DNA of 64,000 nucleotides from Atriophallophorus winterbourni (GCA_013407085.1 JACCGJ010000639.1:62001-126000); one strand, 5' to 3'. Positions 36,765 through 48,049 are shown, counted from the first letter of the stretch. Translations and numbers: made by a program. Notes: generated by a model from the letters alone, not told the origin.

Positions 36765-37095
36765 TCAAGAATTCTTGGTATTAAAAAGCTCGTAGCTGTA
36801 CAACACCACAGGATAATCGTATAAGGAAATTAAATATATATACAAAATAAATTGAGGCACTAGGAAGAGCGACTGTTTTATAGTTAGAAAAAGTATCATG
36901 TATTGTCTCGATATGATGGAAAAATATTCGTTTGGATAAAGGTCATGTTATATAAATGGGATGTAGGGTGGACTACATCCAATTTGTTCCTGAACATCTA
37001 TTCACTAGATGATCGTACAACATCTGACGGTAGGGAGTTCCATAAGAAACAAACGCGCGCCGAAAAAAATGCTGACGGTAGTCCCGGTGTCCACG
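36765..37095 (-). mobile_element. LINE 3'-end fragment, same family as 39.3 kb
   Basis: On the minus strand the fragment begins near 37090 in the WNSLPSDVV block and runs through the same 3' UTR as the element at 39.3-40.87 kb, including TGTTGTACAGCTACGAGCTT and an ending near ATTCTTGAATC. It is 5'-truncated and in inverse orientation to its relative. Confidence 0.75.
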
Positions 37096-37099
37096 TGTA

Positions 37100-37235
37100 C
37101 ACACATAGCTAGAAGGGTTGAACTCGTGGGCTTGAACAAAAATGCTCATTTGCATGCATTTCTATCACACACACACACACACACACACACTTAACGATCG
37201 TATTTGTGCTGTTCGCACTTATCGTGTAGGGTCAG
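37100..37235 (-). repeat. Repeat R3 with hammerhead-like motif and CA tract (-)
   Basis: The minus strand gives CCCUAC, a damaged CUGAUGA, a perfect stem II GUGC/GCAC with loop GAACA (37206-37218), then a (TG)n tract and GCATGCAAATGAGCATTTTTG. The same order occurs in the 43.3 and 49 kb copies. The (CA)n microsatellite at about 37168-37191 lies inside the repeat. Confidence 0.6.
37168..37191. repeat. (CA)n microsatellite
   Basis: About 12 consecutive CA units are read directly. Confidence 0.95.
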
Positions 37236-37439
37236 TACTATCGGGCTCTAAAGGCCTTGAAACAGTGAGAAAATTGTAGAGTAGGTGTGACCTTGTAAAC
37301 CACTCTTGGATAAGGTCGGCACGATCAACCTGCTGGATCAGGTATGCCCACACACACAGATGGATTAAACAACCCACGGCCTCGGGCAAAAATGCGGATT
37401 TGCGGATGTCTGTAAACCAGTAGTGGGGTGTCCGGGAAA

Positions 37440-37690
37440 TACATTCACATGCGGAATTTTTGTTAAAGGTACAAAATATATTTAATTCTTGTCATGTGCG
37501 TATATTCAGTTTCTCACGCTGGACAAGGTGCTATGCTATCGCGGTTACTTCTAAACTATATTTGGGTCTCTATTTACACCTGGGTCTGGTGGGAGAAATG
37601 GACTAAGCACCTTTCCCGAAATGGTTAACGGAGTGAGATTCGAACCTGTATTCTTTCGAGTGAAGCACATGCCCGCTGTACTTCCGCGGC
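37440..37690 (-). repeat. tRNA-derived SINE-like element (-)
   Basis: On the minus strand, GCCGCGGAAGTACAGCGGGC (A-box-like) is followed by GTGCTTCACTCGAAAG (anticodon-arm-like) and GGTTCGAATCTC, a near-perfect Pol III B box. The flanks do not fold into a complete tRNA acceptor stem. The tail continues with CACCAGACCCAGGTGTAAAT, a sequence type seen at the body of tRNA SINEs. I call it a SINE, not a functional tRNA. Confidence 0.6.
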
Positions 37691-37694
37691 TCAA

Positions 37695-38745
37695 GTATGG
37701 AGTATAGAATCAAACTATTGTTAGAAATATCCTGCTTTCGAAATACGCGTTTCCAGCTTCATATATAGATTTTATGACTAATGAACTAGCGACGATCGCA
37801 GGAAAAGCACAAGAGCACAGGCCAGCGAGTTTGCTACAAGCAAGTATGACACGATATTTATTTGAATTACACTAAATAGGATCGCTTGTTTTTAAACTGT
37901 ATATTATGTTGGGTTTGTCATCACACTTGTTCACAACTTTTGCTAAACTTTTTGTAAGCTCTGATTGTCCACGAGTTGCAAATGTGTGGAAAGCCAACAA
38001 ACAAATAATCCGTTTATCACCAGCAATTCAACTTTAGTTTAGTATTTCCATGAGATAATGCTGAAACAGTTATGGGACGAAACTGCAATTTTGTCGATCG
38101 CAGAATGTGAAATGTTATTGTAGGAAAAACGATCAGGTGACGAGATTCAGGTAGATTTAAAGCATTCAAACATTCATGAGTTCAATCGGGACAATCGAAT
38201 GTGTATCGACCTTCGACGTAAATTTCTGAGTATGTGATTTCTTTCTGCGCGAGATTCTAAGTGAAACGATTTCCAATAAAAAATAGCTGCGAATGTGGAA
38301 TAGCCAAAACTGAAAATGGATTCTACCTAACTAGCACGATAGCAAGTATTACATCAATGAAAATATTTAGTCATTCTTATGAGTCAACAGCTGACACACG
38401 AAAGTAAACAGTGTGGTTCCATTTTTTTCAAATGCGCTACGCGTGTGTACTCCAAAGTGGTTTTTTGGCTATTTAGTCAGAAAAGTACACAATAATCTGC
38501 CATAAAATTGAAACGTTCTATCTAAAAGTAGATTGCTGCTGTTCCCAATTCCTTTGAACTTCCTCTACCTGCCTTTTTCAAACATTTAACGCTTATTTAG
38601 GAAAGTAACTGGTGTACATTGACATTGCAGCTAAGCTAGTAAGGAGAATACACTTTAGCACCAACGATTTTCGAGTGTATATTAAATCACTTTCGATTCA
38701 ACCCGAATAGACGTAAAAACGGTGTAGTGTGAATCGATTTGGAAA
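37695..38745. other. Region upstream of the ZIP gene
   Basis: No coding similarity. It should hold the ZIP promoter and 5' UTR, but no core element stands out. Confidence 0.4.
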
Positions 38746-41700
38746 ATGCTCAATGAATGTATGCGGTTGGTACCTCAGCTATATTCCATGATTTTATGTG
38801 AACAGATCTCGACGGATTTGACTGGGATCAAATTGGGACTGGCTGCCGCAATGTTCATTTACTCGACGCTTGCGAGTCTACTGCCCGTAATCTTTGTCCG
38901 TTTTATGGATAATAGATCGGGATCATCGACAGACACTGATAAACATCGCGAAGAGAAGTCGTCGAGGTTCGCGTGGTGGACTCCTGAGATACGAACTAAG
39001 ATACTCAGTCGATCGAATTGTCTGGCTGCGGGAGCTTTACTCACAGTCGGTAAGTTCACCGAGTTCTGCTTAGATATATATTATGCATCAATGAAATATA
39101 CATTACGAGTAACCTTCATATTGTGTTATTCGAGTATAACATCATAATTCAGCATTGAGTTCACCGTTGCCATAGTACGATTATATCATTAGAAAGTGCA
39201 GCTTCTGTGTCGTTGTAAACGTTATCTATTAAACCGAAGGTGCCGAACACATCCTTTGGTTTCAAACGAAAAATCCTGATTTAAATTTGTGATTTATTTA
39301 ATCACTCATTGAGGGAGGGTGTTGTACCTAATGAGTGGAAGAGAGGAATCATAACACCCATCTACAAAGGTGGAACTCGTTCTAACCCAGCAAATTACCC
39401 CCCTGTTACACTCCTTCCAGTGATCTCAAAAATTATGGAGCGAATTGAGTGCGAAAGAATTGTGAGTCATCTCGAAGCCCAAAACTTGTTGTCCAGAGAG
39501 CAACATGGATTTAAGAAGTCTCGTTCTTGCTTGACTAACCTACTGGAGACACTAGATGACTGGACGCAGGCAGTGGATAATGGTGGTTGCGTGCATGCGT
39601 GTTACTTGGACATATCAAAGGCGTTTGATCGCGTGGACCATTCTATACTCCTGCGCAAGCTGCACGATGTTGGTATTAATGGTTGCCTTCTTGCCTGGCT
39701 GAGAAGTTACCTTCTTGATGGCAAAGCAACTGTACGTATCGATGGTGTGATGTCTGGGGAAATCGAAGCCACTAGCGGTGTCCCACAAGGTTCGGTACTT
39801 GGTCCGGTTCTCTTTTTGGTATACATCAACGACCTTCCGAAACTTGTCACAGCCAAAATGGTTCTCTTTGCGGATGATGTTAAAATTTGGATGCGAATCA
39901 TGTCAACCGTGGACTGTTTGCGCTTACAAAGCGATTTGGATATATTAAACAGCTGGTCGGAGAGAAATAAACTTCCATTTAACTTCTGAAAGTGTAAAAT
40001 GTTGCAAATAGGCAAAGATTTCCTATTCTCATACAACCTTGGACAAAATCAACTGGAATGGACAACCAAAGAAAAAGACCTCGGCATATGGATTAGTGGT
40101 AGTCTTAAGTTTAGCATGCAATGCGAAGCAGTGTACAACCGAGCTAGCCGCATGCTAGGTATGCTTCGGCGTATTTTCGGACAGTTTTTCCGGGAATCAT
40201 TCTCCATGCTCATAAATACGTATATTAACCCGGTGATGGATTACTCAGTGCAAGCTTGGGCACCGTGGCTGCAAAAGGACATCAAGCTGTTCGAGAGGAT
40301 TTATCACAGAGCAACTAAAATGGTTGGCTGTCCCCGCAACCTACCATATGAGAATCGACTTGAGCAGCTTAATTTGAATACACTGCTTCGCAGAAGGGTT
40401 CGATTTGATCTAATCCTAACTTACAAAATAATGAACTCAAAGGCGCACCCTCTGAGGCATCTATTTCGCCTCCGGTCAATCTATGCCACACGTACACACC
40501 CATTGGCATTTGATATTCCACATTCCCACCGGAACTGCCGTCGGTTCTTCTATTCGGTGCGCGTTTGTTTCTTATGGAACTCCCTACCGTCAGATGTTGT
40601 CCAATCATCTAGTAAAAGGATTTTCAGGAACAAATTAGATATATTTATGCGTAGTAATTCCACCCTACATCCCGTTTATATAACATGATTTTTTTCCAAA
40701 CGAATATTTTTTACCCATCATGGCGCCACAACACATGACATTTTTTGCAACTACAAAACTGTCGATCTTCCTAATGACTCAATATATTTTGTATATATAT
40801 TTATTGTCTTTATACGAATATCCTGTGGTGTTGTACAGCTACGAGCTTTTTATACCATAAATTCTTGAATCTTGTCTCCACCTGAAGCACGCTTGTAAAT
40901 GACCTCACAATGCACGCTGTTCTTTAGGCTGCCACATATCCAGACTCCAAGATCCTTCTCAATCACATGCAATGAGCCTTGAAACAGTGTGATAGTGGTC
41001 AACAAAAGGTTCTTACAAGAACCACGATGTTCAAATACAAAATCACAAAGGGATTCTTGGTCAAGCAAGTGGTGTGTAAGGGATGGGGATATGAGCACCA
41101 AAATATAGCAGATTGTTTCATTTTAACGGGGTCAACCAAAAGTAGAGCCAAAGCTGTAAGAAAATCAATACGGCCGGGGTTGGTTGATTCAAGTTAATTC
41201 AAGGTAATTCAAGGTTTTTAATGGTCTAATAAGCAACAAGCTTAACAACAACCATAGGATGGTAAATATTGAAATTTAAGTGAATAAACAAGATAACGAA
41301 GTAGATTAAGTAGTATATAAATGTTCGGGAAACGAATAATGCAATAAAAATTCGTCTAATTTCGTTTTAAATTCATGCAAGTTATTGGAGTGAGCAACGG
41401 TTGAAGGTAAACTGTTCCAAGTAACGCAGACACGGACAGAGTAAAAATACCTTCTACAGTTCAGTCGGGAATGGAGTACGACCAACACATATTCATGGAT
41501 CCGATAATTTCTTAAGGTGCTTTTATTTTTTTGTACCGCCGAAGCGCGTGTGGTGTTACGTAGGGTTGGCGTGAAGTGACGAGGTTTAAGTGAATAAATC
41601 ATGTAAGGGATGTTTTGGTGTATGGAATAACTTGATACTTTTTGCCGATTATATTCAAATATGGAAACGTTCCAGGTCTGTTAATGACTGCATGTCATTA

Positions 41701-44700
41701 CAACGGGATCTGTGAACCTAATTTTGCTGGTCCGAGACAAGTGAGTTACAAATTAAACCTGCGAAATATAAAATGCTGCGGTTTTGAAAATCTCTGCACC
41801 ATACGTATCATATTGGCACGCAAGGTCTCGGTATCTGGGTGTCGTCTAAGCTTGGTCATCATTCCCGAACAGTGGACAATAAATCCTGTCGTATCTTGAG
41901 TCTTCTAATAAGAATACTCAAGATTTTCACGGCCGAAACCTTACCTCGGTTAATTACTACGCATGTACATCTTGTTATGGAATATTCCATCCAAGCTTGG
42001 GTACCATGACTGAGGAAATATATCGATCTACTTGACAGGATTTATCATCGTGCGACAAATTTGGTCTCCCGTTACAGAAATTTGCCTTTCAAAGTGTGAA
42101 TGTTAAAAATAAACCTGCACGATTTTACCCAACGACAGATACGGAGTGACCACATGTCATTCAAAAGCTTGCATACTGAAAATCACACCCTAAAACTCTT
42201 GCTAGAGCCCAATCGCGTTACTCGAACACGAAAACATTCATTCGTTTCGATAGACCACAGTTTGTTCATTGAAGAAGACGATAAACGGAAGTCGGTATTA
42301 CATTAAATCTGCGGTAAGCAAAACGATTAGATTAAGGGAGTTGTGCACAAGAACCAGCATGTTGGAGACAGCAGACTCATACCACTATGGAGTGCTCAAC
42401 ATCAATTCATCTGATATCGCTTTCTTTGTACCTAGAAAAATTTGGCCGTGTTAAATCCCACTCGGTCTGTTACTGGACCACACAATACTGGACTGCCTAA
42501 CATAACACACATTCAGCCACTGCCATTTAAATTGGACCGATTTTAGGCCTTCGAGCGTAGGAATCAACATTTCTCGCTACTCTAATCTTAGCGCGCTGCA
42601 ATTTGTGACCTGGGTGCGTCATGTGTGTATGTGCGTAGGAAGGCGATTGTTCACCGATCGATAACCTGCGGCTGAGACGTCGAGCGCTGCGTAAAAAATG
42701 ATAAACAAATGTGGAACGCGCTTGAGTCACCACAAATCGTGCGACAAGAATTTGAACCATTAACAAACTGGGGTGTATTTTTAGTTGAATGGTAAAATCT
42801 GTCATGCTTTTCGATGGACAGCTCACGCAAACGCAATTGTAATATGACGACCCGGAACAACCCGAAACAACCCGAAAATACAGTCTAAAGAGTTTAAACG
42901 CGTCCACATGATCGATAACCCGCGGCTGAGACGTCGAGCACTGTGCACAAAGTGGATGACCTTGATAAATAAATGTGGAACACGCTTGAGTCACCACAAA
43001 TAGTGCGACAAAAATGTGAAACTGGGGCCTATTTTTAGTTGAATCGTAAAATCTTTCATGCATTAAGTAGTACTTTTCGATGGACAGCTAACGCAATCAC
43101 AATTGTAATATGACGACCTGGAACAACCCGAAAATACAGCTTATAGAGTTTAAACGCGTCCACGTGTGCTATGTGTATTCATGCGATTCAAAAGGTTGTC
43201 TGTACCATCTTATCCAAAAGTTCAAGTTCATTTTACCATTGTTACGGTGCATGCGGATCATAATCCTATAATCCTTATCTGATGAGCGCATACAGCACGA
43301 AACTGATTGTGAGGCGTGTGTGTGTGATAGAAAAGTGTGCGAATGATGATATAGATTATTCTAGCCCATTAAACGAAACACAACGACCATCGAAATGTAC
43401 AGCTATCGCCAGAGAATTGAAGTGGTGCTAGTTTCATCAATTTTTTCACAATTTCATGGATCTCATGAGCCGCTACGATTTTCTTTAGTTCAAACCTACT
43501 TTTTGTTGAACACTATGGTGTGTGAAGTGATAACTAGTTACTCACCATCGAATTAATGTTACAGCGAATACATCCATACACGCACATGGATTGTATGAAT
43601 TCATGTATGAACGTCTTGATACTTCCATGAATGCCCATAGTCCATTTCCTTGTACGTCAAAACGTAATGGTATCTGTGAATCTATTCGCCACTGTCATCT
43701 ATACAAGTTTGTATCTAAAGAGCCTAGAGAAATAACGTGAGACACTGAGTTTAACCCCGTTTAGTCTACACATGTAGGATTGGTCAGGTGAATGCCACTT
43801 AAACCTTATCCCTATTCGTAATAGCACCCGTAGTCTGACAAAGATTCTGCGTCAGAATGAAAACGTTGTCAACAACCTGTTTTAACCCGTGTCAATACAA
43901 AATTACTTTATCATGAATACGGTTCCCCGAAGAGATATTTTCTATCTTACTCAGAAAGGCGTAACTCATTATACGCCTAATCGGTTGTAAGAAGCAACAC
44001 AGACAGCCGGACAAACAACCGCGTCAGCTTAGCACACGATCTTTTGCGTGAAAACATATTCACTTCAGCAATTTGTACTACTGAAACTGGAGACAATCAC
44101 CAGCCATATGGGCCCAAATGGCCTTGTGAGGTAAAGCACTAAAATCTTGAATCTTACTGACAACGACCGTTACAGAATCAATAAATTGTATGCTTGTAAC
44201 TGACGCCGTTTTGATAGTAACATTTTGCGCCAATGGGCAGCTGTGCATCATAAATTTGCAACGAGTGTTTTACGAAACGCATCAGCATAATTCGTGAATA
44301 TGGCTCCCTACACTACACTACTACCCAGTTTAATGGTTTTGATTTGATCAAATTAATCGAATATCGCGATTCCATAGCAAACATGTGCCATAATGAATGC
44401 CCCGATTGTTACATACCTTACAACAACAGTTCGTTTCACACCTTTCAACGTTTCCAAAGAATCGTTTCAACTAAGAATGCGTACAAAAGTGTGAAGAATT
44501 TCAATCATTGTTTTGGGGATAGCAATCGGACGAGTTAGAACACCATAACCTAAGACGATCACCGGTTAATTGATGTGACCTTTCACGGACGCAATTTGAA
44601 AACCGATATGAGAGTTGCAAACTGATGCAATCGCACTCCCACGACAGGTTTGGTGTCGACTTTAGTCTTTTGATGAGAGCAGTTCATCCAAACCTCTGTG

Positions 44701-46915
44701 CATTGGAGCAGTAAAAAGAGTTACAAATTTAGTGTAAAGTTTTCGGTCGTAAAGAACATTAGTTCATTTAATGATGTGTCAAAATTAATCTAACGGGAAC
44801 ATATTAAAACGCTAGCTGTTCCGGATTGATGTTATCGTTCACAACAATTCCTGTGAAAAGCATATGCTTGATAGGGTTCACATAATTCTGCAAGGTGAAG
44901 CTCTCTGGTGCCTCATCGAATACCACGTTCATTAATAAATAAATCTAAGAACTCTGTGAAATCACTTGATAAATATATCAGCGGTAAACTAATGTGAAAA
45001 AATATGCACAGATTTGTAACCTTCTTATGTAGAGTAACACCACATTAAGAAGGACAAGGCTTGAATGAAAATAAAATCAATATTATCACTGGACTTAAAA
45101 CATTTCGAATGAAAGTCTTCCTGTAGAATGGAATTTAACTCAGGGTTGAATAAATAGGCGAAAATTTCTATGGCGGCCCAAAGAGAGCACGACATTAGTC
45201 ATAAAAAGCATAATTGGCCTCGTTAGGTTGATGTCTGGGTAACGTTTTTGTTACAAAATGAACCGCTATCAAAACAGCGTTCCTTAGTGAAAAACCAAAC
45301 ACGTTAGTGTAGCGTTAATGATTGAATGTACGCAACAATTTTAGTCGTTGGTCAATGGCCATAAACTTCAGGATTCAAGAATTCAGCATCATAATTACGT
45401 ATTTGTTCATGGAAAAGAAATGAGTGTGAATCATTGAAAATAATCCTATGTAATGCCAAGTATAGGCAGATTACGTACTTATCATGCCACTACACACAGG
45501 AGTAGTTACATCCATTTACAACAAATATGTCAATAATTCGATAGCAGCTCGGTAGCTACGGTCGACACAGAACCACGATGTGATATTGTTGTGACCCTGC
45601 TTAACATTGATTTCAAAAGCAGACCTTGCTCACCTTGACTTGTGTTTAAAGACTAACTAAACTCAATTAAGCGTTCTCTATTTCAGGAAAAATGTTTGTA
45701 AACGTTCGCAAATTGTAGCCCCTGATGACAAGGGTGCCATTAGATAGCTAAACTTAATGGTATCAGCAGCTGAACTAGGCCATCTGACTCATTTAAACGC
45801 CATCCAGCCTAGTCAAACAATAACCAGCCGAATTTTCAGTAAAATTACGATAAATCATTGTGTTTTTTGCACGAATAGTACAAAGGTTTTATAGCAGTGT
45901 GTAACCACTACCGAGTAAAGCAACCCCAAATCTGATCTGTGGAACCCTGTATTATTTAACGGTAATCCTAATCTGATTAGTTGTGTGTAAACGAAGCTAT
46001 ATCAATACACATTTTCCGCATTTTCCCTAATCAGGCTTGATGGATGTATTAATCGAAACCATGGAATCATTCGACACGGCATTGGAGTCCTCTAACAGCC
46101 ACTGCCACTTTCCATTGGCCTCGTTCTCTACGTTATTTGGTTTATTCCTCGTGTTGGGAGTGGAGCGACTGACGTTGATCTACTATCATACGAAACACAC
46201 AGACAACGCATCGGAAACTGCTGACGCATCGCCAGAACATGTGTCGAATATCAGACGGGACAATTCACAGCGAACGTCGTTTCGTCTGCGTGCGACGAGT
46301 CTTACCGCTGTCGCTGAGAGCGTGACAGTTTTGCCTCAAACAATGGAGACAGCGGAAGATGCGCCACCCAGAGTAAACAATGATCCGGAGCACAATATCC
46401 TGGCTCACATTAAACTGGATCGCTGGCGACGTGTGATAATCCTGCTTTTTGCGCTTTCGTTGCACAGCATATTTGAAGGAATGGCGATGGGATTGTGCAA
46501 GACATACGCTTCTACGTTGACATTGTTCGTCGCCGTTTCAATGCACAAACTCTTGATCGCAATTAGTATTGGATTGAATTTAGCGTCGGAAACCAGCAAT
46601 CAACCGGAAAAAACGCGACATCGGACAAAGTACTTTGTTTACCAAATCGTTGCGGGTTTGATATTTTCGGGGGCATCTCCTCTAGGCGCTCTGATTGGTT
46701 GGGCCGTTGGCACACAAACGGAATCTGTAGAATTCCAGTGGACAAGCGCGGTGCTTCAAGGTATAGCATGTGGAACATTTTTTTACGTTGTCTTTTGCGA
46801 GCTTTTGCCGAAGGAAATGGGGGAAGACCGGGATAAATTGGGGAAGTTAATTTTCGTCATTGTTGGCTGGTGCCTGGTTTCAATTGTCATTGCGTTCGGG
46901 CCGCATGAGCATTGA
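38746..46915 (+). CDS. SLC39A1-like: SLC39/ZIP family zinc transporter (ZIP1/2/3-like), 2 exons
   Basis: ZIP proteins carry zinc and similar divalent metals into the cytosol across plasma or organelle membranes. Exons are 38746-39049 and 46035-46915; donor GTCG/GTAAGT and acceptor TTTTCCCTAATCAG join in phase 1 to read GALLTVG-LMDVLIETM, giving 394 aa. Eight membrane segments are visible: about 27-53, 92-110, 127-152, 235-257, 263-284, then FVYQIVAGLIFSGASPLGAL, SAVLQGIACGTFFYVVFCEL and LIFVIVGWCLVSIVIAF. TM4 has the signature HSIFEGMAMGL (H245, E249, G250) and TM5 has MHKLL (H272, K273), the residues that line the metal site. The TM3-TM4 loop is long and hydrophilic but not His-rich. Subfamily II is likely; which of ZIP1, 2 or 3 is nearest cannot be told by eye. 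Confidence 0.92.
39295..40870 (+). mobile_element. 5'-truncated CR1-like LINE inside the ZIP intron
   Basis: A reverse transcriptase frame runs from about 39297 to 40688 with a single in-frame TGA at 39987. Motifs: EWKRGIITPIYKGG, QHGFKKSRSCLTNLLE, motif A ACYLDISKAFDRVDHS, motif B SGVPQGSVLGPVLF, motif C LFADDVKIW, KEKDLGIWISGSLK and FLWNSLPSDVV. The 3' UTR extends to about 40866, where ATTCTTGAATC also ends the 36.8 kb copy. The endonuclease and ORF1 are missing through 5' truncation. Catalytic aspartates are intact; only the TGA breaks the frame, so the copy looks fairly young. Confidence 0.88.
40870..41130 (-). mobile_element. LINE RT fragment and R2-like repeat
   Basis: The minus strand around 40980-40880 reads VIEKDLGVWICGSLKN then VHCEVIYKRAS, matching the post-RT region of the neighbouring LINE. 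The + strand at 41070-41105 carries GTGGTGTGTAAGGGATGGGG of repeat R2. The stretch is mosaic debris. Confidence 0.55.
41185..41605 (-). mobile_element. LINE C-terminal fragment with 3' microrepeats
   Basis: The minus strand gives a CR1-like RT tail (NCRRYFYSVRVCVTWNSLPS, then FKTKLDEF) ending at 41306. Its 3' UTR finishes in repeats of CCTTGAATTA at about 41215-41190. Short terminal microrepeats are a known feature of CR1-type 3' ends. Confidence 0.7.
41635..42270 (+). mobile_element. Degenerate LINE RT 3' half (+)
   Basis: The + frames read LFADYIQIWK (decayed motif C), GLGIWVSSKLGHH, LVMEYSIQAWVP, LDRIYHRATNLV and RNLPFKV, matching in order the RT C-terminal half of the 39.3 kb LINE. Stops and frameshifts are frequent. 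Confidence 0.7.
42656..43169. repeat. Tandem duplication of a 254 bp unit
   Basis: Units start at 42656 and 42910 with GATCGATAACC; both run through GCGGCTGAGACGTCGAGC, CTTGAGTCACCACAAAT, TTTTTAGTTGAAT, TTTTCGATGGACAGCT and GAGTTTAAACGCGTCCAC. The copies differ by substitutions and small indels. A 178-codon minus-strand frame across them is a by-product of the repeat. Lies in the ZIP intron. Confidence 0.88.
43273..43314 (+). ncRNA. Hammerhead-ribozyme-like motif in the ZIP intron
   Basis: On the + strand: stem I CCUUAU/GUGAGG (6 pairs, two G-U), core CUGAUGA at 43279-43285, stem II GCGC/GCAC with one C-A mismatch and loop AUACA, core GAAA at 43299-43302, then a single A-U pair with loop CUGA as stem III and AUU as the cleavage triplet at 43306-43308. 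It belongs to repeat R3, as shown by the following TG-rich tract. It is on the same strand as the ZIP pre-mRNA. Activity is uncertain because of the mismatch and the weak triplet. Confidence 0.6.
43770..43890 (+). repeat. Repeat with hammerhead-like core (copy 2)
   Basis: Second copy of the 35.6 kb repeat: CAGGTGAATGCCACTTA followed by CTGACAAAG, a perfect hairpin ATTCTG-CGT-CAGAAT, then GAAAACG and TTGTC. The hairpin sits where stem II of a hammerhead would be. Stem I pairing is not evident. Confidence 0.5.
43900..46034. other. 3' part of the ZIP intron, no feature recognised
   Basis: Short frames only and no repeat family identified. Confidence 0.4.
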
Positions 46916-47001
46916 TGAGAATACCCTGGATAAACATAAACTATCTTCCTGTTTTCGTGATCGGTCTTGTGACTACTTCTGACCACTGTTCATTGGCAAT
47001 T

Positions 47002-47007
47002 AATAAA
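47002..47007 (+). terminator. Poly(A) signal AATAAA of the ZIP gene
   Basis: The first canonical hexamer after the ZIP stop codon (46913-46915) lies about 87 nt downstream. Confidence 0.65.
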
Positions 47008-47699
47008 GCGAATTGCCGAAACGATATTATTCGGACTTATCTCCTACTATAGTCATGAGGTCAAATGTATATCCAAGATGGTAATTCTTTGAGTACTGAT
47101 TGCGAAAAAGCTGAATAATAAATCAGCAAAAGTTTATACTTTACAATTTATTATCATTAAGTTTAAACAAAACTTTGAACGGTGATCCAAAACCCAATGA
47201 ACTAGAGGCAATAAAACAGAAGTTTTCCCAAAGTGTGCAATTTTGTGGAAATTTCTGAAGATTATTGCTGCAGAACCAATGATCCATATTTATCCGCATT
47301 TCTATCGTGAACATCAGTACAAGTTTCGGGCTGGTTGCACTCCACGTAGGAACAGTTAAATCAATATTTATATGTCTTGAAACAGCGATAAAAATAGAAC
47401 CTAGCTTGAACGTTGAAAACAATGTGTGATATGGCTGGTACAAGCAACTTGTTCAATCACATGAACGCAAGACACACGTGTATGTCGTCAAACGCTACAT
47501 TGCGTGTTCTCTTGATATGTCTGATGCCTTTCTTGTGCACACATTTCGAGTTCATTTTTTGGGAAAGTAGAAAACGGATGGACCGAAAACCCTGAATATT
47601 ACGTTCTTGACCAGCGCTATGATCGAAATAGTAAAGTCGGAGTGGAACATTACCCAAGGATGTTAGACCCAGCCAACCCCAATGTCATAAGTCAAACAC

Positions 47700-47810
47700 C
47701 ACTTCAAGATGAAAGAATTTATGGTATAAAAAGCTTCTCGCTGTACAGCACAATATGATATTAGTATAAGAATATATATATATATATATGTGTGTGTGTG
47801 TAAAGCAATC
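47700..47810 (-). mobile_element. LINE 3' UTR fragment (-) with TA/TG repeat
   Basis: The stretch AGAATTTATGGTATAAAAAG, then GCTGTACAGCAC and TATAAGAATATA is the reverse complement of the 3' UTR of the 39.3 kb LINE family. A (TA)n(TG)n tract follows at about 47775-47803. Confidence 0.6.
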
Positions 47811-48049
47811 AATTGTAGGTGCAGCTATCAATCATTTGTCGCGTGACCGAATTGAGCTCAGTGCTGTAGTGTTTAGCAAGATGTTGAAAATCGCACTTTG
47901 ATCGCATGAGTTGACCCGCCTTAATACCAGTAAGATCGTACTGGAGCGAATGGTTTCGACGGTTTAACGCCAATTTCCTCCAAGCTGAGACAAGACAATT
48001 TGTTTCGTGCTTTTTGCACTCAAGCTAGGGGCATTACGAACATGATCAG

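Larger units (their letters stand above)
39050..46034 (+). other. ZIP intron (6,985 bp), repeat-filled
   Basis: The single intron of the ZIP gene contains a co-oriented LINE (39.3-40.9 kb), two more LINE pieces, a 254 bp tandem repeat, and a hammerhead-like motif at 43273-43314. From 43900 to the acceptor I recognise nothing. Confidence 0.8.

Noticed and set aside
37168..37191. CRISPR-like or other direct-repeat array
   Set aside because: Simple CA dinucleotide tract; no spacer-repeat organisation anywhere in the window and the DNA is eukaryotic.
37618..37690. Functional tRNA gene
   Set aside because: The B box is good, but no complete acceptor stem or anticodon arm can be folded; better explained as a SINE head.
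42527..43063. 178-codon minus-strand frame
   Set aside because: It runs across the 254 bp tandem repeat and repeats itself accordingly; no family match.
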